This document shows, piece after piece, positions 7,958 to 14,868 of a DNA stretch of 17,046 bases. Origin of the DNA: Acidobacteriota bacterium (GTDB lineage Bacteria; Acidobacteriota; Polarisedimenticolia; Polarisedimenticolales; Polarisedimenticolaceae); assembly GCA_011773795.1 (NCBI GenBank), contig WVWW01000120.1, positions 1 through 17,046 on the forward strand, written 5' to 3'. The translations under genes and the position numbers were made by a program. The notes under the pieces are model-generated. The model ran no database searches. It was not told where the DNA came from and saw nothing but the letters and a program-made list of their open reading frames with translations. Positions within the stretch are counted from its first letter, which is position 1. Each line of letters starts with the position of its first letter.

Positions 7958-9609
7958 TCGAGCGACAACGGGATCGGTTCCGGTTCCTCGTCAGGCTCCT
8001 CCGACAGCGGGATCGAGGCCGTATCCCGCGTTGCCGCAGCCGCTGGTTGTACGACGGGTTGTCGTGGCGGCGGGCAGGGTTGCCGCACCGCAGGCTGTCG
8101 GGCCGCGGGCGAAGTGGATACCTCGGTGCCGGCATTCGCGATCTCGGTCAGCAGGCTCTCCGCGGTTGCCTTTTCCTCACCAGGAACATCGTCGCGGCCG
8201 ATCAACGCGCGCAGCGTCGCCGCGGCGACGGCGGGGTCCAGCTTGCGGCCGACGCGTGCGATCTTGAGCGCCACCGCCGGTGCGGGCGCGGCGCCGGCGT
8301 TCATCAACGCACGACGCAGGGTCTCCCTCGCGCGATCGTGCTCGCCCTGTTTGACCTGTAGCTGCGTCAGGCGCAACAGGAAGGACGGGTCCGCGCGAAT
8401 CGCCGGATCGGCCTCGACCAGACGGTCCCACATCGAGCAGATGGCATCGATCTCTCCGCCGCGTAGCTGGGCTTGAAGCGAGCGGAGCACGAGTGGAGTC
8501 ACCTCCGCCCGCCGCTCGAGCTCGGTCGCCGCATCCCAGAGAAGCTCCGCGGTGTCCGCGTCGCCGGGATGGCTCTTGATCTCCGTCGCGAGCAGATCGA
8601 AGGCATCGGCATGGCGCCCCTCGCTCTGCGCCGCGAGCGCGAGATCCAACCCGGGTCGTTCGACCAGCGCCGTGTCGATCTTCTCGCCCAGTTTCGGCTG
8701 CACGTAGTTCTCGATGATCCCCGCCTTGCGGACCAACAACGAGGCGCCGACACCGAACACGAAGCCGCCGATGTGGGCCCAGTAGGCCACGCCGGAGATC
8801 GCTTCCCCGACGAGCAGGGCCAGGGCGACCTGCTCGCCCAGCCACAGCGGCAGCATCAGCCACGCCGGGGCGTCGAACGTGCCGCGCACGAAGAAGCCGA
8901 TCATGTAGAAGAACTTGATCTGCGTCTGGTGGTAGTGGACCAGGAAAGCCCCCATCACGCCGGCGATGGCACCCGAGGCACCGATCAACGGCACCTCCGA
9001 GCCGAGGTTGAAGGCGATGAAGAGACCGGCCGCGCCGCAACCGGAGAGGAAATAGAACAGCGCGTAGAGCGGACGACCCCAGACGTCCTCGATGAACGGC
9101 CCGGCCAGGTACAGGATCAGCAGGTTGCCGATCAGGTGCAGCCAGCCGCCGTGCATGAACATGTGGGCGACGAGACCGACCGGGCTGAAGCTCGCGGGAA
9201 TCAGGCCCCACCGGAAGAAGGCGTGGTCGTCGCGGGCTTCGAGAACCGCATCGGTCAGTCGATCGAGCTCGGCCTGTTCATCCGCGACGTTCCCCGAGCT
9301 CTCGGGCTGCCCGAACATCTCGCCGAATCCTTCCGCAAGCTCGCCAAGCTCGGCAAACTCGGACTCGATCGCGTCCGCTTCGCCGGAAAACGCGATCTCG
9401 AACTCATCGTCGAGCTCGAGGTACGGGTGCTCCATGTAGTACCCGAGCGCGTCGGTCGCCTTGTCGGCGAGCTCGATGTCGTCGTCGGAGACGATCGTGC
9501 CCCGCCCCGCGACCAGGAACGCGACGATGCAGATCGCCATGATGCCGAACGTGACGACCGGCAGGCGCCGGACGGTCGACTGTTCATGACCGATCGGTAG
9601 GAGAATCAT
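7954..9609 (-). CDS. Rhomboid intramembrane serine protease with TPR-like C-terminal extension
   Basis: This 551-residue inner-membrane protease has all rhomboid catalytic marks: HMFMHGGWLHLIGNLLILY (149-167) with His153 and Asn162, GASGAIAGVMG (210-220) with nucleophile Ser212, and WAHIGGFVFG (277-286) with His279. Membrane segments lie at about 16-35, 143-170, 180-200, 207-226, 255-275 and 276-293. An acidic soluble insertion (about 40-128) separates the first two; loops of this kind are common in one large bacterial rhomboid subfamily. After the membrane domain come paired helices (about 320-490) like tetratricopeptide repeats, then a proline-rich tail (500-551). The tail ends with two copies of IPLS separated by an acidic EEPDEEPEP stretch. 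The start ATG 9609 fits the family start (ILLPIGHEQS then TVRRLPVVT) and has GAGGGG about nine bases upstream. It lies 98 bases downstream of the glutaredoxin gene and may share its mRNA. Substrates are unknown. Confidence 0.93.
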   Translation of the reverse strand: MILLPIGHEQSTVRRLPVVTFGIMAICIVAFLVAGRGTIVSDDDIELADKATDALGYYMEHPYLELDDEFEIAFSGEADAIESEFAELGELAEGFGEMFGQPESSGNVADEQAELDRLTDAVLEARDDHAFFRWGLIPASFSPVGLVAHMFMHGGWLHLIGNLLILYLAGPFIEDVWGRPLYALFYFLSGCGAAGLFIAFNLGSEVPLIGASGAIAGVMGAFLVHYHQTQIKFFYMIGFFVRGTFDAPAWLMLPLWLGEQVALALLVGEAISGVAYWAHIGGFVFGVGASLLVRKAGIIENYVQPKLGEKIDTALVERPGLDLALAAQSEGRHADAFDLLATEIKSHPGDADTAELLWDAATELERRAEVTPLVLRSLQAQLRGGEIDAICSMWDRLVEADPAIRADPSFLLRLTQLQVKQGEHDRARETLRRALMNAGAAPAPAVALKIARVGRKLDPAVAAATLRALIGRDDVPGEEKATAESLLTEIANAGTEVSTSPAARQPAVRQPCPPPRQPVVQPAAAATRDTASIPLSEEPDEEPEPIPLSLD

Positions 9610-9637
9610 GCCGCGCTACCCCTCGCCCCACCGGGCG

Positions 9638-9643
9638 AATATA
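9638..9643 (-). promoter_or_regulatory. Possible -10 element for the rhomboid gene
   Basis: TATATT on the minus strand fits the -10 consensus at five of six positions and lies 28 bases before the rhomboid ATG. No recognisable -35 is found 16-18 bases upstream; that stretch is taken up by the base of a GC-rich hairpin. It may allow rhomboid transcription independent of bolA-grxD. Confidence 0.3.
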
Positions 9644-9658
9644 GGGCGCGGCACCGCG

Positions 9659-9686
9659 GCCGCACCACGCGCTAGATCGGTGCGGC
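9659..9686 (-). other. Perfect 8-bp GC-rich hairpin between grxD and rhomboid
   Basis: GCCGCACC pairs with GGTGCGGC around a 12-base loop. In the direction of grxD transcription it comes just after a smaller hairpin and is not followed by a run of T, so it does not look like a classical intrinsic terminator. It could slow polymerase, stabilise the 3' end of the bolA-grxD message, or act as a partial attenuator before the rhomboid gene. The structure is seen directly; any function is inference. Confidence 0.45.
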
Positions 9687-9702
9687 ATTACCGTTTTGTA
9701 AT
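9687..9702 (-). other. Small perfect hairpin directly after the grxD stop
   Basis: ATTAC and GTAAT pair around a six-base loop, five bases past the grxD stop codon. It abuts the larger hairpin with no base between. A five-pair AT-rich stem is weak alone, but the tandem arrangement is notable in a genome with so little intergenic DNA. Confidence 0.35.
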
Positions 9703-9707
9703 CGGGG

Positions 9708-10049
9708 TCAGGAGGACGAGGCCGATTCCTCGAAGAGCTTCTGCAGCTCGCCGCTCTGGTACATCTCGGTCACGATGTCGCAGCCGCCGACGAACTGGCC
9801 GTCGATGAACACCTGCGGGGTGGTCGGCCAGTTGGTGAACGCGCAGATCGCGGGCCGGATGTTGGGGTCGGAGAAGATGTTGCGCACCGAGAAGTCGACG
9901 CCGATCGTGTTGAAGATCTGCATCACGCGGTGCGAGAAGCCGCACATCGCCGCGTTCTTCTCGCCCTTGGCGTAGATGAAGACGCGATTCTCGGAGATGT
10001 CCTTCTTGATCTGTTCGGTCCAATCTTCCAGTGTGGTCGGCACGTCCAT
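9708..10049 (-). CDS. grxD: Monothiol CGFS glutaredoxin (Grx4/Grx5 type)
   Basis: This 113-residue cytosolic protein is a monothiol glutaredoxin, which holds a [2Fe-2S] cluster with glutathione and passes it to target proteins, often together with BolA. CGFS at 36-39 is the active site, with Cys36 as cluster ligand. Lys28 precedes it, as is usual for glutathione binding. WPTTPQVFIDGQFVGGCDIV at 74-93 contains the cis-proline TTPQ and the GGCD glutathione-binding motif. Length is normal for the single-domain family. The frame is open for almost 300 codons upstream through bolA and the opposite-strand protease gene, but ATG 10049 is supported by AAGGAG seven bases upstream and by the family start. 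It lies 29 bases after bolA, so the two form an operon. The loop before CGFS (GEKNAAM) differs from the common GTPDFPQ, but key residues are intact. Confidence 0.95.
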   Translation of the reverse strand: MDVPTTLEDWTEQIKKDISENRVFIYAKGEKNAAMCGFSHRVMQIFNTIGVDFSVRNIFSDPNIRPAICAFTNWPTTPQVFIDGQFVGGCDIVTEMYQSGELQKLFEESASSS

Positions 10050-10078
10050 CGGTGTGGCTCCTTCGGTCCGTGAGAGGT

Positions 10079-10321
10079 TCAACTCGTCGAGTCGGGCGTC
10101 AGCGGGATCGTCTTGAGCGCCAGCGCGTGCATCGCGCCGCCGATCAGACCGTCCAGCGCGGCGTAGACCATGCGGTGCTGCTCGATGCGCGTCTTCCCCT
10201 CGAACTGGGGCGCTTCGACGATGGCCTCGAAATGGTCGTTCCCGGAGAACGTCCCGACCCGGACGCGCGCACCCGGCAACGCCGCTTCGATCCTTGCTTT
10301 GACTTCGTCGACCTGAATCAT
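10079..10321 (-). CDS. bolA: BolA/IbaG-family Fe-S trafficking partner of monothiol glutaredoxin
   Basis: This 80-residue protein is a complete BolA-fold domain. It has a helix and strand with an SGNDHFEAIV segment (26-35), the family helix FEGKTRIEQHRMVYAAL (40-56), and the C-terminal signature MHALALKTIPL (64-74) with invariant His65. BolA proteins bind CGFS glutaredoxins through a shared [2Fe-2S] cluster, using this histidine plus a His or Cys in the upstream loop; His30 is the visible candidate. The sequence is short like IbaG/BolA2, yet its HRMVY and HALAL motifs resemble BolA, so subfamily assignment is open. I chose ATG 10321 over an ATG 14 codons upstream because AGGAAG lies eight bases before it and the family starts here. 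It is followed after 29 bases by the CGFS glutaredoxin, the classical partner. It is unlikely to act as a DNA-binding regulator in this form. Confidence 0.93.
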   Translation of the reverse strand: MIQVDEVKARIEAALPGARVRVGTFSGNDHFEAIVEAPQFEGKTRIEQHRMVYAALDGLIGGAMHALALKTIPLTPDSTS

Positions 10322-10346
10322 CGCTCGTTCTTCCTGATGAAACCGC

Positions 10347-10352
10347 AGTATA
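10347..10352 (-). promoter_or_regulatory. Possible -10 element for bolA-grxD
   Basis: TATACT on the minus strand matches the -10 consensus at five of six positions and lies 25 bases before the bolA ATG. No convincing -35 lies 16-18 bases upstream. The 86-base gap between bolA and the divergent metalloprotease gene must hold both promoters. Confidence 0.35.
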
Positions 10353-10381
10353 GCAGTCGGCAATCGGGCCTTCCCACGAGG

Positions 10382-10387
10382 TAGAAT
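10382..10387 (+). promoter_or_regulatory. Possible -10 element for the metalloprotease gene
   Basis: TAGAAT fits the -10 consensus at five of six positions and lies 20 bases before the metalloprotease ATG. TCGGCA (10357-10362) is a partial -35, with four matches and a long 19-base spacer. A GGAGGA ribosome site follows at 10398-10403. Confidence 0.35.
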
Positions 10388-10407
10388 CCCGCACCCTGGA
10401 GGAACGC

Positions 10408-12795
10408 ATGCACCGAGCCGTGAGCCGTGTCGCCTTTACCGTCGTGATCTTTGCCGCCGTGTGTCCGCTGTTCGCGGATTCGAAGACGGCTGACGAGGGA
10501 CTTCCACGGATCGAAGAAAAGACGGCCGGATTGGAGCGGCGCGACGGTTTGTTCTCGCTCTGGGTCGATCGCGACACGGGCCGAGTGTGGATGAAGCTGC
10601 CACCCGCGGAGCCCGGCACCCGCACCCACGCCACGGTGCTGTACGTCGAGGGATTGGCCCATGGTCTCGGCTCCAATCCCGTCGGTCTCGACCGCGGGAA
10701 GATCGGCGGCGAGGTGATCGTCGAGATGCGCCGTGTCGGCGGGAAGATCCTGTTCGAGCAACCCAACCTGGGCTTTCGCGCGCTCAGCGACAACCCCGCC
10801 GAGATCAACGCCGTCGGTGAATCCTTCGCGACCTCGGTGTTGTGGGCCGGACCGGTTGCGGCGCAGGACCCCGACGGCGCCGTTCTCATCGACCTGACCT
10901 CGTTCATCGTACGCGATGCGTTCGGCGTGGCGACCACGCTGAAACGCAGCGGGCAGGGGAGCTACCGACTGGACGAGGCGCGTAGCGCGATCGATCTCGA
11001 AGCGGTTCTCGCGTTCCCCCGGAACCTGGAGTTCGAGGCGCTGCTCACGTTCTCCGGCTCGGAGCCCGGATCCTTTGTCAGCGAGGTGGCGCCGGACGCG
11101 CAGGCGGTCACGCTGGTCCAACACCATTCTTTCGTCGCACTGCCGGAACCGGGCTACCGTCCTCGTGACTTCGACCCGCGCGCGGGGTCTTTCCCGATCT
11201 TCTTCCACGACTACGCCGCGCCGCTCGCCGCGCCGCTCGACCGGCGCTGGATCGTGCGACACCGCTTGCACAAGACCGACCCCCGCAAGAGGCGCTCCCG
11301 GGTCAAGGAGCCGATCGTCTACTACGTCGACCCGGGTACGCCCGAGCCCGTGCGGCAGGCGCTGATCGACGGCGCGACGTGGTGGGCCGACGCCTTCGAC
11401 GCCGCCGGTTTCATCGATGCGTTCCGCGTCGAGCTGTTGCCGCCCGGCGCGCACCCTCTCGACGTCCGCTACAACGTGATCCAGTGGGTCCATCGCTCGA
11501 CGCGCGGCTGGTCCTACGGCGGCGGTGTCATCGACCCGCGCACGGGGGAGATGATCAAGGGGCACGTGAGCCTCGGCTCGCTCCGCGTACGCCAGGACCG
11601 GCTACTCTTCGAGGGTCTGCTCGGCACGGCCGGGACCGGTAGCGGTGCTGCGGACGACCCGGTGCAGCTCGCGCTGGCCCGCATCCGCCAGCTCTCGGCG
11701 CACGAGGTCGGCCACACGCTCGGCCTGGCCCACAACTTCGCGGCCAGCACCTACGGCCGCGCCTCGGTGATGGACTACCCCGCGCCGCTGGTGCGTGTCG
11801 ATGGCGATCGTCTGGACGTCACGCAGGCGTACGGCGTCGGCGTCGGTGCGTGGGACAGGCACGCGATCCGCTGGGCTTACGCGGAGTTCGCCGATCCCGC
11901 CGACGAACCGGCGGGTCTCGACGCGATCGTCCGGGAGGGGCTGGCCGCCGGTTTGCTGTTCCTCAGCGATCAGGATGCGCGTCCCGCCGGCGCGGCGCAC
12001 CCGCTGGCCAACCTCTGGGACAACGGACCGGACCCGGTCGAGGAGTTGAGGCGGTCGCTCGAGGTGCGCCGCCACGCGCTGGACCGCTTCGGAGAGAACA
12101 ACGTCGCCGTCGGACAGCCGCTGGCGCGGCTCGAGGAGGTCCTGGCGACCGTCTACCTGCATCACCGTTACCAGCTCGACGCCGCGGTCAAGAGCGTCGG
12201 CGGGGCAGACTACCGCTACGGCCTGGCGGGGGATGGGCAGCCCACGATGAGCGCCCTGCCCGCGGAGCGCCAGACCGACGCGCTGGCCGCGGTGCTGTCG
12301 GTGCTCGAACCGGAGACGCTCGACATCCCCGAGCGTGTGCTCGAGCAGGTGCTGCCCCGACCGTTCGGCTACGGCTCGAACCGGGAGCTCTTCCGCGGCC
12401 GGACGGCACCGCTGTTCGACGCGCTGGGAGCCGCGGCGACCGCGGCGGATCAGGTTGTCGCGGGCCTGCTTCAACCGCAGCGCTGCGCGCGACTGGTGGA
12501 CCAGCACCGGCGCGATGCCGCCCTGCCGGGACTCAACGACATGCTCCACCGGCTGTTGACCGCAACGTTCGCGCACTCCAGCGATTCGCCGCGGTTGCGC
12601 GAGATCGAGCATGTCGTTCAGCGCGTCGTGGTCGATCGGATGATCGAGCTGGCGGCGGATCCGCGGGCCACCTCCGCCGTGCAAGCGGGTGTGCGCCACG
12701 CGATGTCGAGGCTGGCTCGAGGGCTTGCTTCAAACGACGGCCTCGCCGCCACCCGGCAGCCCGATCGGCGGCGGGCGGCATCTGCAATGCGGTGA
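10408..12795 (+). CDS. Secreted zinc-dependent metalloprotease (DUF5117/DUF4953 type)
   Basis: This 795-residue protein begins with a signal peptide (MHRAVSR, hydrophobic VAFTVVIFAAV, cleavage near LFA-Asp24), so it is exported. The N-terminal half (about 45-290) has the DUF5117 look: LFSLWVDRDTGRVWMKLPP, then LYVEGLAHGLGSNPVGLDRG and FEQPNLGFRA. The linker HRLHKTDP and IVYYVDPGTPEP lead into the peptidase domain. There HEVGHTLGLAH at 432-442 gives the zinc ligands His432, His436 and His442 and the catalytic base Glu433. A Met-turn SVMDYP with Met455 follows, which is the metzincin layout. The C-terminal part (about 480-780) is helical and matches the usual extension of this family. The start is fixed by GGAGGA four bases upstream. 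It is transcribed divergently from bolA and ends nine bases before the convergent malQ stop. Substrates are unknown. Family members are often encoded near transporters or outer-membrane genes, none of which is seen here. Confidence 0.9.
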   Translation: MHRAVSRVAFTVVIFAAVCPLFADSKTADEGLPRIEEKTAGLERRDGLFSLWVDRDTGRVWMKLPPAEPGTRTHATVLYVEGLAHGLGSNPVGLDRGKIGGEVIVEMRRVGGKILFEQPNLGFRALSDNPAEINAVGESFATSVLWAGPVAAQDPDGAVLIDLTSFIVRDAFGVATTLKRSGQGSYRLDEARSAIDLEAVLAFPRNLEFEALLTFSGSEPGSFVSEVAPDAQAVTLVQHHSFVALPEPGYRPRDFDPRAGSFPIFFHDYAAPLAAPLDRRWIVRHRLHKTDPRKRRSRVKEPIVYYVDPGTPEPVRQALIDGATWWADAFDAAGFIDAFRVELLPPGAHPLDVRYNVIQWVHRSTRGWSYGGGVIDPRTGEMIKGHVSLGSLRVRQDRLLFEGLLGTAGTGSGAADDPVQLALARIRQLSAHEVGHTLGLAHNFAASTYGRASVMDYPAPLVRVDGDRLDVTQAYGVGVGAWDRHAIRWAYAEFADPADEPAGLDAIVREGLAAGLLFLSDQDARPAGAAHPLANLWDNGPDPVEELRRSLEVRRHALDRFGENNVAVGQPLARLEEVLATVYLHHRYQLDAAVKSVGGADYRYGLAGDGQPTMSALPAERQTDALAAVLSVLEPETLDIPERVLEQVLPRPFGYGSNRELFRGRTAPLFDALGAAATAADQVVAGLLQPQRCARLVDQHRRDAALPGLNDMLHRLLTATFAHSSDSPRLREIEHVVQRVVVDRMIELAADPRATSAVQAGVRHAMSRLARGLASNDGLAATRQPDRRRAASAMR

Positions 12796-12804
12796 CGACG
12801 GCTT

Positions 12805-14286
12805 TCACGCGCGTCCGTGACGCGCCGACAGCTCGGCGAGCCAGGTGCTGCGCCGCGAATCCAGCAGCGCGGGGTCGCAACGCCAGGTCCACTGTCCCTG
12901 CGCACGCCCCGGCTCGTTCATGCGCGCTTCGGAGCCCAGCTCGAGCAAATCTTGAAGCGGGGCGATCGCCCAGGCGGCAGGGGAGGCCCAGCAGGCCTCG
13001 ACCGCGGCCCGCGCGGCGGACTGCAGCGGTCCGAGCGAGCGACGGACGCGCTCGCTGCGCTCGGCGACGAGTTCCTCGAACCACCCGTTGAAGGTGTCGT
13101 TGTCGTGGGTTCCGGTGTAAACGACGGCACGGCGGTGGTGCCGCGAGGGATGATGCGGGCCGCCGGGGTCCTCCAGACCGAACTGCAGGACGAGCGTGCC
13201 CGGTAAGCCGTGCCGATCGCGTAACGCGAGCACGTCCGGGGTGATCTCGCCGAGATCCTCGGCGATGAGCTGCGCGTCGATCCCCGCGTCCCGCACGGCG
13301 GAGAACAGCGCATCCCCCGGCACCTCGACCCACCGTCCCGAGCCCGCGGAAGCCGCGCCCGGTGGGATCACCCAGGTCGCCGAGTAGCCGCGAAAATGAT
13401 CGAGACGTAGGGCGTGAGTCCAGCGCAGCGTGGCGCGGCAGCGGGCGATCCACCAGGCGAAGTTTTCGCCGTTCATCGCCTCCCAGTCGAACAGGGGGGT
13501 GTGCCAGTTCTGCCCGAACGGGCTGAACTCGTCCGGGGGACATCCGGTCGTTCCATCGGGCCGGCCGTCGTCGTCGACGCGAAAAAGATCGCGGCGCGAC
13601 CACACGTCCGCCGAGTCCCGCGCCACACCGAACGGAAGATCGCCGAGCCACACGACGTCGTGCGCTTCCGCGCGCGCTCGAACCGAGCGCGCCTGCGTGT
13701 CGAGCTCGTACTGGACCCAGGCGTGGAACGCCTGGCGCTCGGCATGCTCGCGCGACGCGGCCCTCAACGCGCTCTTCTCGCGCCGTCGCAGGTCGGCGTC
13801 CCACTCGAACCACGGACGTCCGTCGAAGCGCTCCTTCAGCGCGGCGTAGAGCGTCCAGTCTTCGAGCCAGACGCGCTGCTCTTCGGCATCGCGGAATGCT
13901 TCGAACTCGCGTTGCGCTTCCGCGCCGGTCGTCCGTCTGAACCGCCGCCACCCGGACTCCAGCCGGGCCAGCCGGTCGCGCACGGCACGCGACGGATCGG
14001 CGCGGCCGATCCGGTCGCCGTCGTTCCGCTCAGGCGAGCTCGCGTGCGCATACCACAACGGATTGCACGCGAAGCAAGAGGTCGCGGCATACGGCGAATG
14101 GCCCGGGCCCGTCGGGCCGAGCGGCAATACCTGCCACAGCCGCAAACGCGACGCGGAACACCAGTCGAGGAAACTCGTCGCGGCAAGACCGAAGTCGCCG
14201 CAGTACGCGGGTCCCGGCAGCGAGCTGACGTGCGCGAGCACACCGCCGCGGCGTGAGTCGATGGAACCGCTTGCCGGGGCGTTCAT
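12805..14286 (-). CDS. malQ: 4-alpha-glucanotransferase (amylomaltase, GH77)
   Basis: This 493-residue cytosolic enzyme transfers glucan segments between maltodextrins, feeding glycogen or maltodextrin metabolism. RRGGVLAHVSSLPGPAYCGD at 12-31 and WQVLPLGPTGPGHSPYAATS at 51-70 are GH77 N-terminal signatures. LRLDHFRGY (293-301) holds the nucleophile Asp296, IAEDLG (341-346) the acid/base Glu343, and TGTHDND (391-397) the transition-state stabiliser Asp395. The C-terminal LQDLLELGSEARMNEPG (444-460) and WTWR (466-469) are also typical. Length equals the common 490-510 residues, without extra modules. The start ATG 14286 leaves only 12 residues before the first conserved motif, and no in-frame alternative fits. 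A perfect TATAAT lies just eight bases upstream and no Shine-Dalgarno is seen, so the mRNA may be leaderless. No glycogen genes are adjacent. The gene is divergent from the TerB-like gene and convergent with the metalloprotease gene. Confidence 0.96.
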   Translation of the reverse strand: MNAPASGSIDSRRGGVLAHVSSLPGPAYCGDFGLAATSFLDWCSASRLRLWQVLPLGPTGPGHSPYAATSCFACNPLWYAHASSPERNDGDRIGRADPSRAVRDRLARLESGWRRFRRTTGAEAQREFEAFRDAEEQRVWLEDWTLYAALKERFDGRPWFEWDADLRRREKSALRAASREHAERQAFHAWVQYELDTQARSVRARAEAHDVVWLGDLPFGVARDSADVWSRRDLFRVDDDGRPDGTTGCPPDEFSPFGQNWHTPLFDWEAMNGENFAWWIARCRATLRWTHALRLDHFRGYSATWVIPPGAASAGSGRWVEVPGDALFSAVRDAGIDAQLIAEDLGEITPDVLALRDRHGLPGTLVLQFGLEDPGGPHHPSRHHRRAVVYTGTHDNDTFNGWFEELVAERSERVRRSLGPLQSAARAAVEACWASPAAWAIAPLQDLLELGSEARMNEPGRAQGQWTWRCDPALLDSRRSTWLAELSARHGRA

Positions 14287-14294
14287 CGGCGCGC

Positions 14295-14300
14295 ATTATA
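14295..14300 (-). promoter_or_regulatory. Perfect -10 box immediately before malQ
   Basis: TATAAT on the minus strand ends eight bases before the malQ ATG, so transcription would begin at or within a base or two of the start codon. No good -35 is seen. The box is partly self-complementary (ATTATA on the other strand), so part of it could also serve the divergent TerB-like gene in this 42-base gap. Confidence 0.45.
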
Positions 14301-14328
14301 GAGCGACGTTTGTTCCCACGGAGGCCCG

Positions 14329-14868
14329 ATGTCGATCCTCGAGTTCCTCGGTTTGCGTCGCGCGCCTGAGGAGGTGCAGGAAGAGCACGGTCAGACCGAC
14401 ACCGTGCGCAAGATCGTCGACCAGCTCAACCACCTGCCCGAGGAGCGGGCGCGCCTGATTGCCGCGTTCGCGTTCATCCTGTCGCGGGTGGCCCACGCCG
14501 ATCTCGACATCTCCGACGAGGAGACGCAGGCGATGGAGTCGATCGTCGTCGAACACGGCGGGCTGCCCGAGGAGCAGGCGATCATCGTCGTGCAGATGGC
14601 CAAGACGCAGAACCTGCTGTTCGGCGGGACCGAGAACTACCTCGTCGCGAAGGAGTTCAACCGCATCGCCACGCGCGAGAACAAGCTGTCGCTCCTGCAC
14701 TGCCTGTTCGCGGTCGGCGCGGCGGACGATTCGATCTCGTCGACGGAAGACAACGTCGTGCGCCAGATCGCCGACGAGCTGGAGCTCGAGCACGCGGACT
14801 TCATCGCGGTGCGCAGCCACTTCCGCGAGCACCTCGGCGTCTTCAAGGAGCCCGACGAGGACACGTAG
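14329..14868 (+). CDS. TerB-like (tellurite resistance protein B fold) protein
   Basis: This 179-residue, helical, cytosolic protein resembles the TerB/COG4103 group. The core (about 35-170) contains two acidic EF-hand-like loops. One is HADLDISDEET at 56-66 and the other is AADDSISSTEDN at 131-142, each followed by an amphipathic helix. This fits the duplicated, metal-binding TerB fold. The N-terminal MSILEFLGL segment is amphipathic and may touch the membrane or a partner. The C-terminus is acidic. The start ATG 14329 has GGAGG four bases upstream. TerB-fold proteins occur in stress and phage-defence contexts, but solitary copies of this kind are common in Gram-negative genomes and are unassigned. 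Nothing nearby (no TerC, TerD or vWA gene) points to tellurite resistance, so function is left open. Its stop codon touches the stop of the convergent gene with no base between. Confidence 0.82.
   Translation: MSILEFLGLRRAPEEVQEEHGQTDTVRKIVDQLNHLPEERARLIAAFAFILSRVAHADLDISDEETQAMESIVVEHGGLPEEQAIIVVQMAKTQNLLFGGTENYLVAKEFNRIATRENKLSLLHCLFAVGAADDSISSTEDNVVRQIADELELEHADFIAVRSHFREHLGVFKEPDEDT

Noticed and set aside
8473..9600. 375-codon plus-strand frame
   Set aside because: It is antisense to the rhomboid gene with its complete catalytic motifs, and the product has no recognisable domain.
10050..10937. Long N-terminal extension of the glutaredoxin frame (to 10937)
   Set aside because: It would read through bolA and antisense to the metalloprotease N-terminus. 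The CGFS domain is complete from ATG 10049, which has its own ribosome site.
10318..12699. Two long minus-strand frames (10318-11565 and 11602-12699)
   Set aside because: Both are antisense to the zinc metalloprotease, whose HEVGHTLGLAH site and Met-turn are unambiguous.
12533..14256. Long alternative frames overlapping malQ on both strands (12533-13951 minus, 13414-14256 plus)
   Set aside because: malQ carries all three GH77 catalytic residues in order; the overlapping frames are arginine-rich shadows.
14329..14868. Tellurite resistance or ter-type defence operon
   Set aside because: Only a single TerB-like gene is present, with no TerA, TerC, TerD, TerZ or vWA partner. Neighbours are malQ and a repeat protein.
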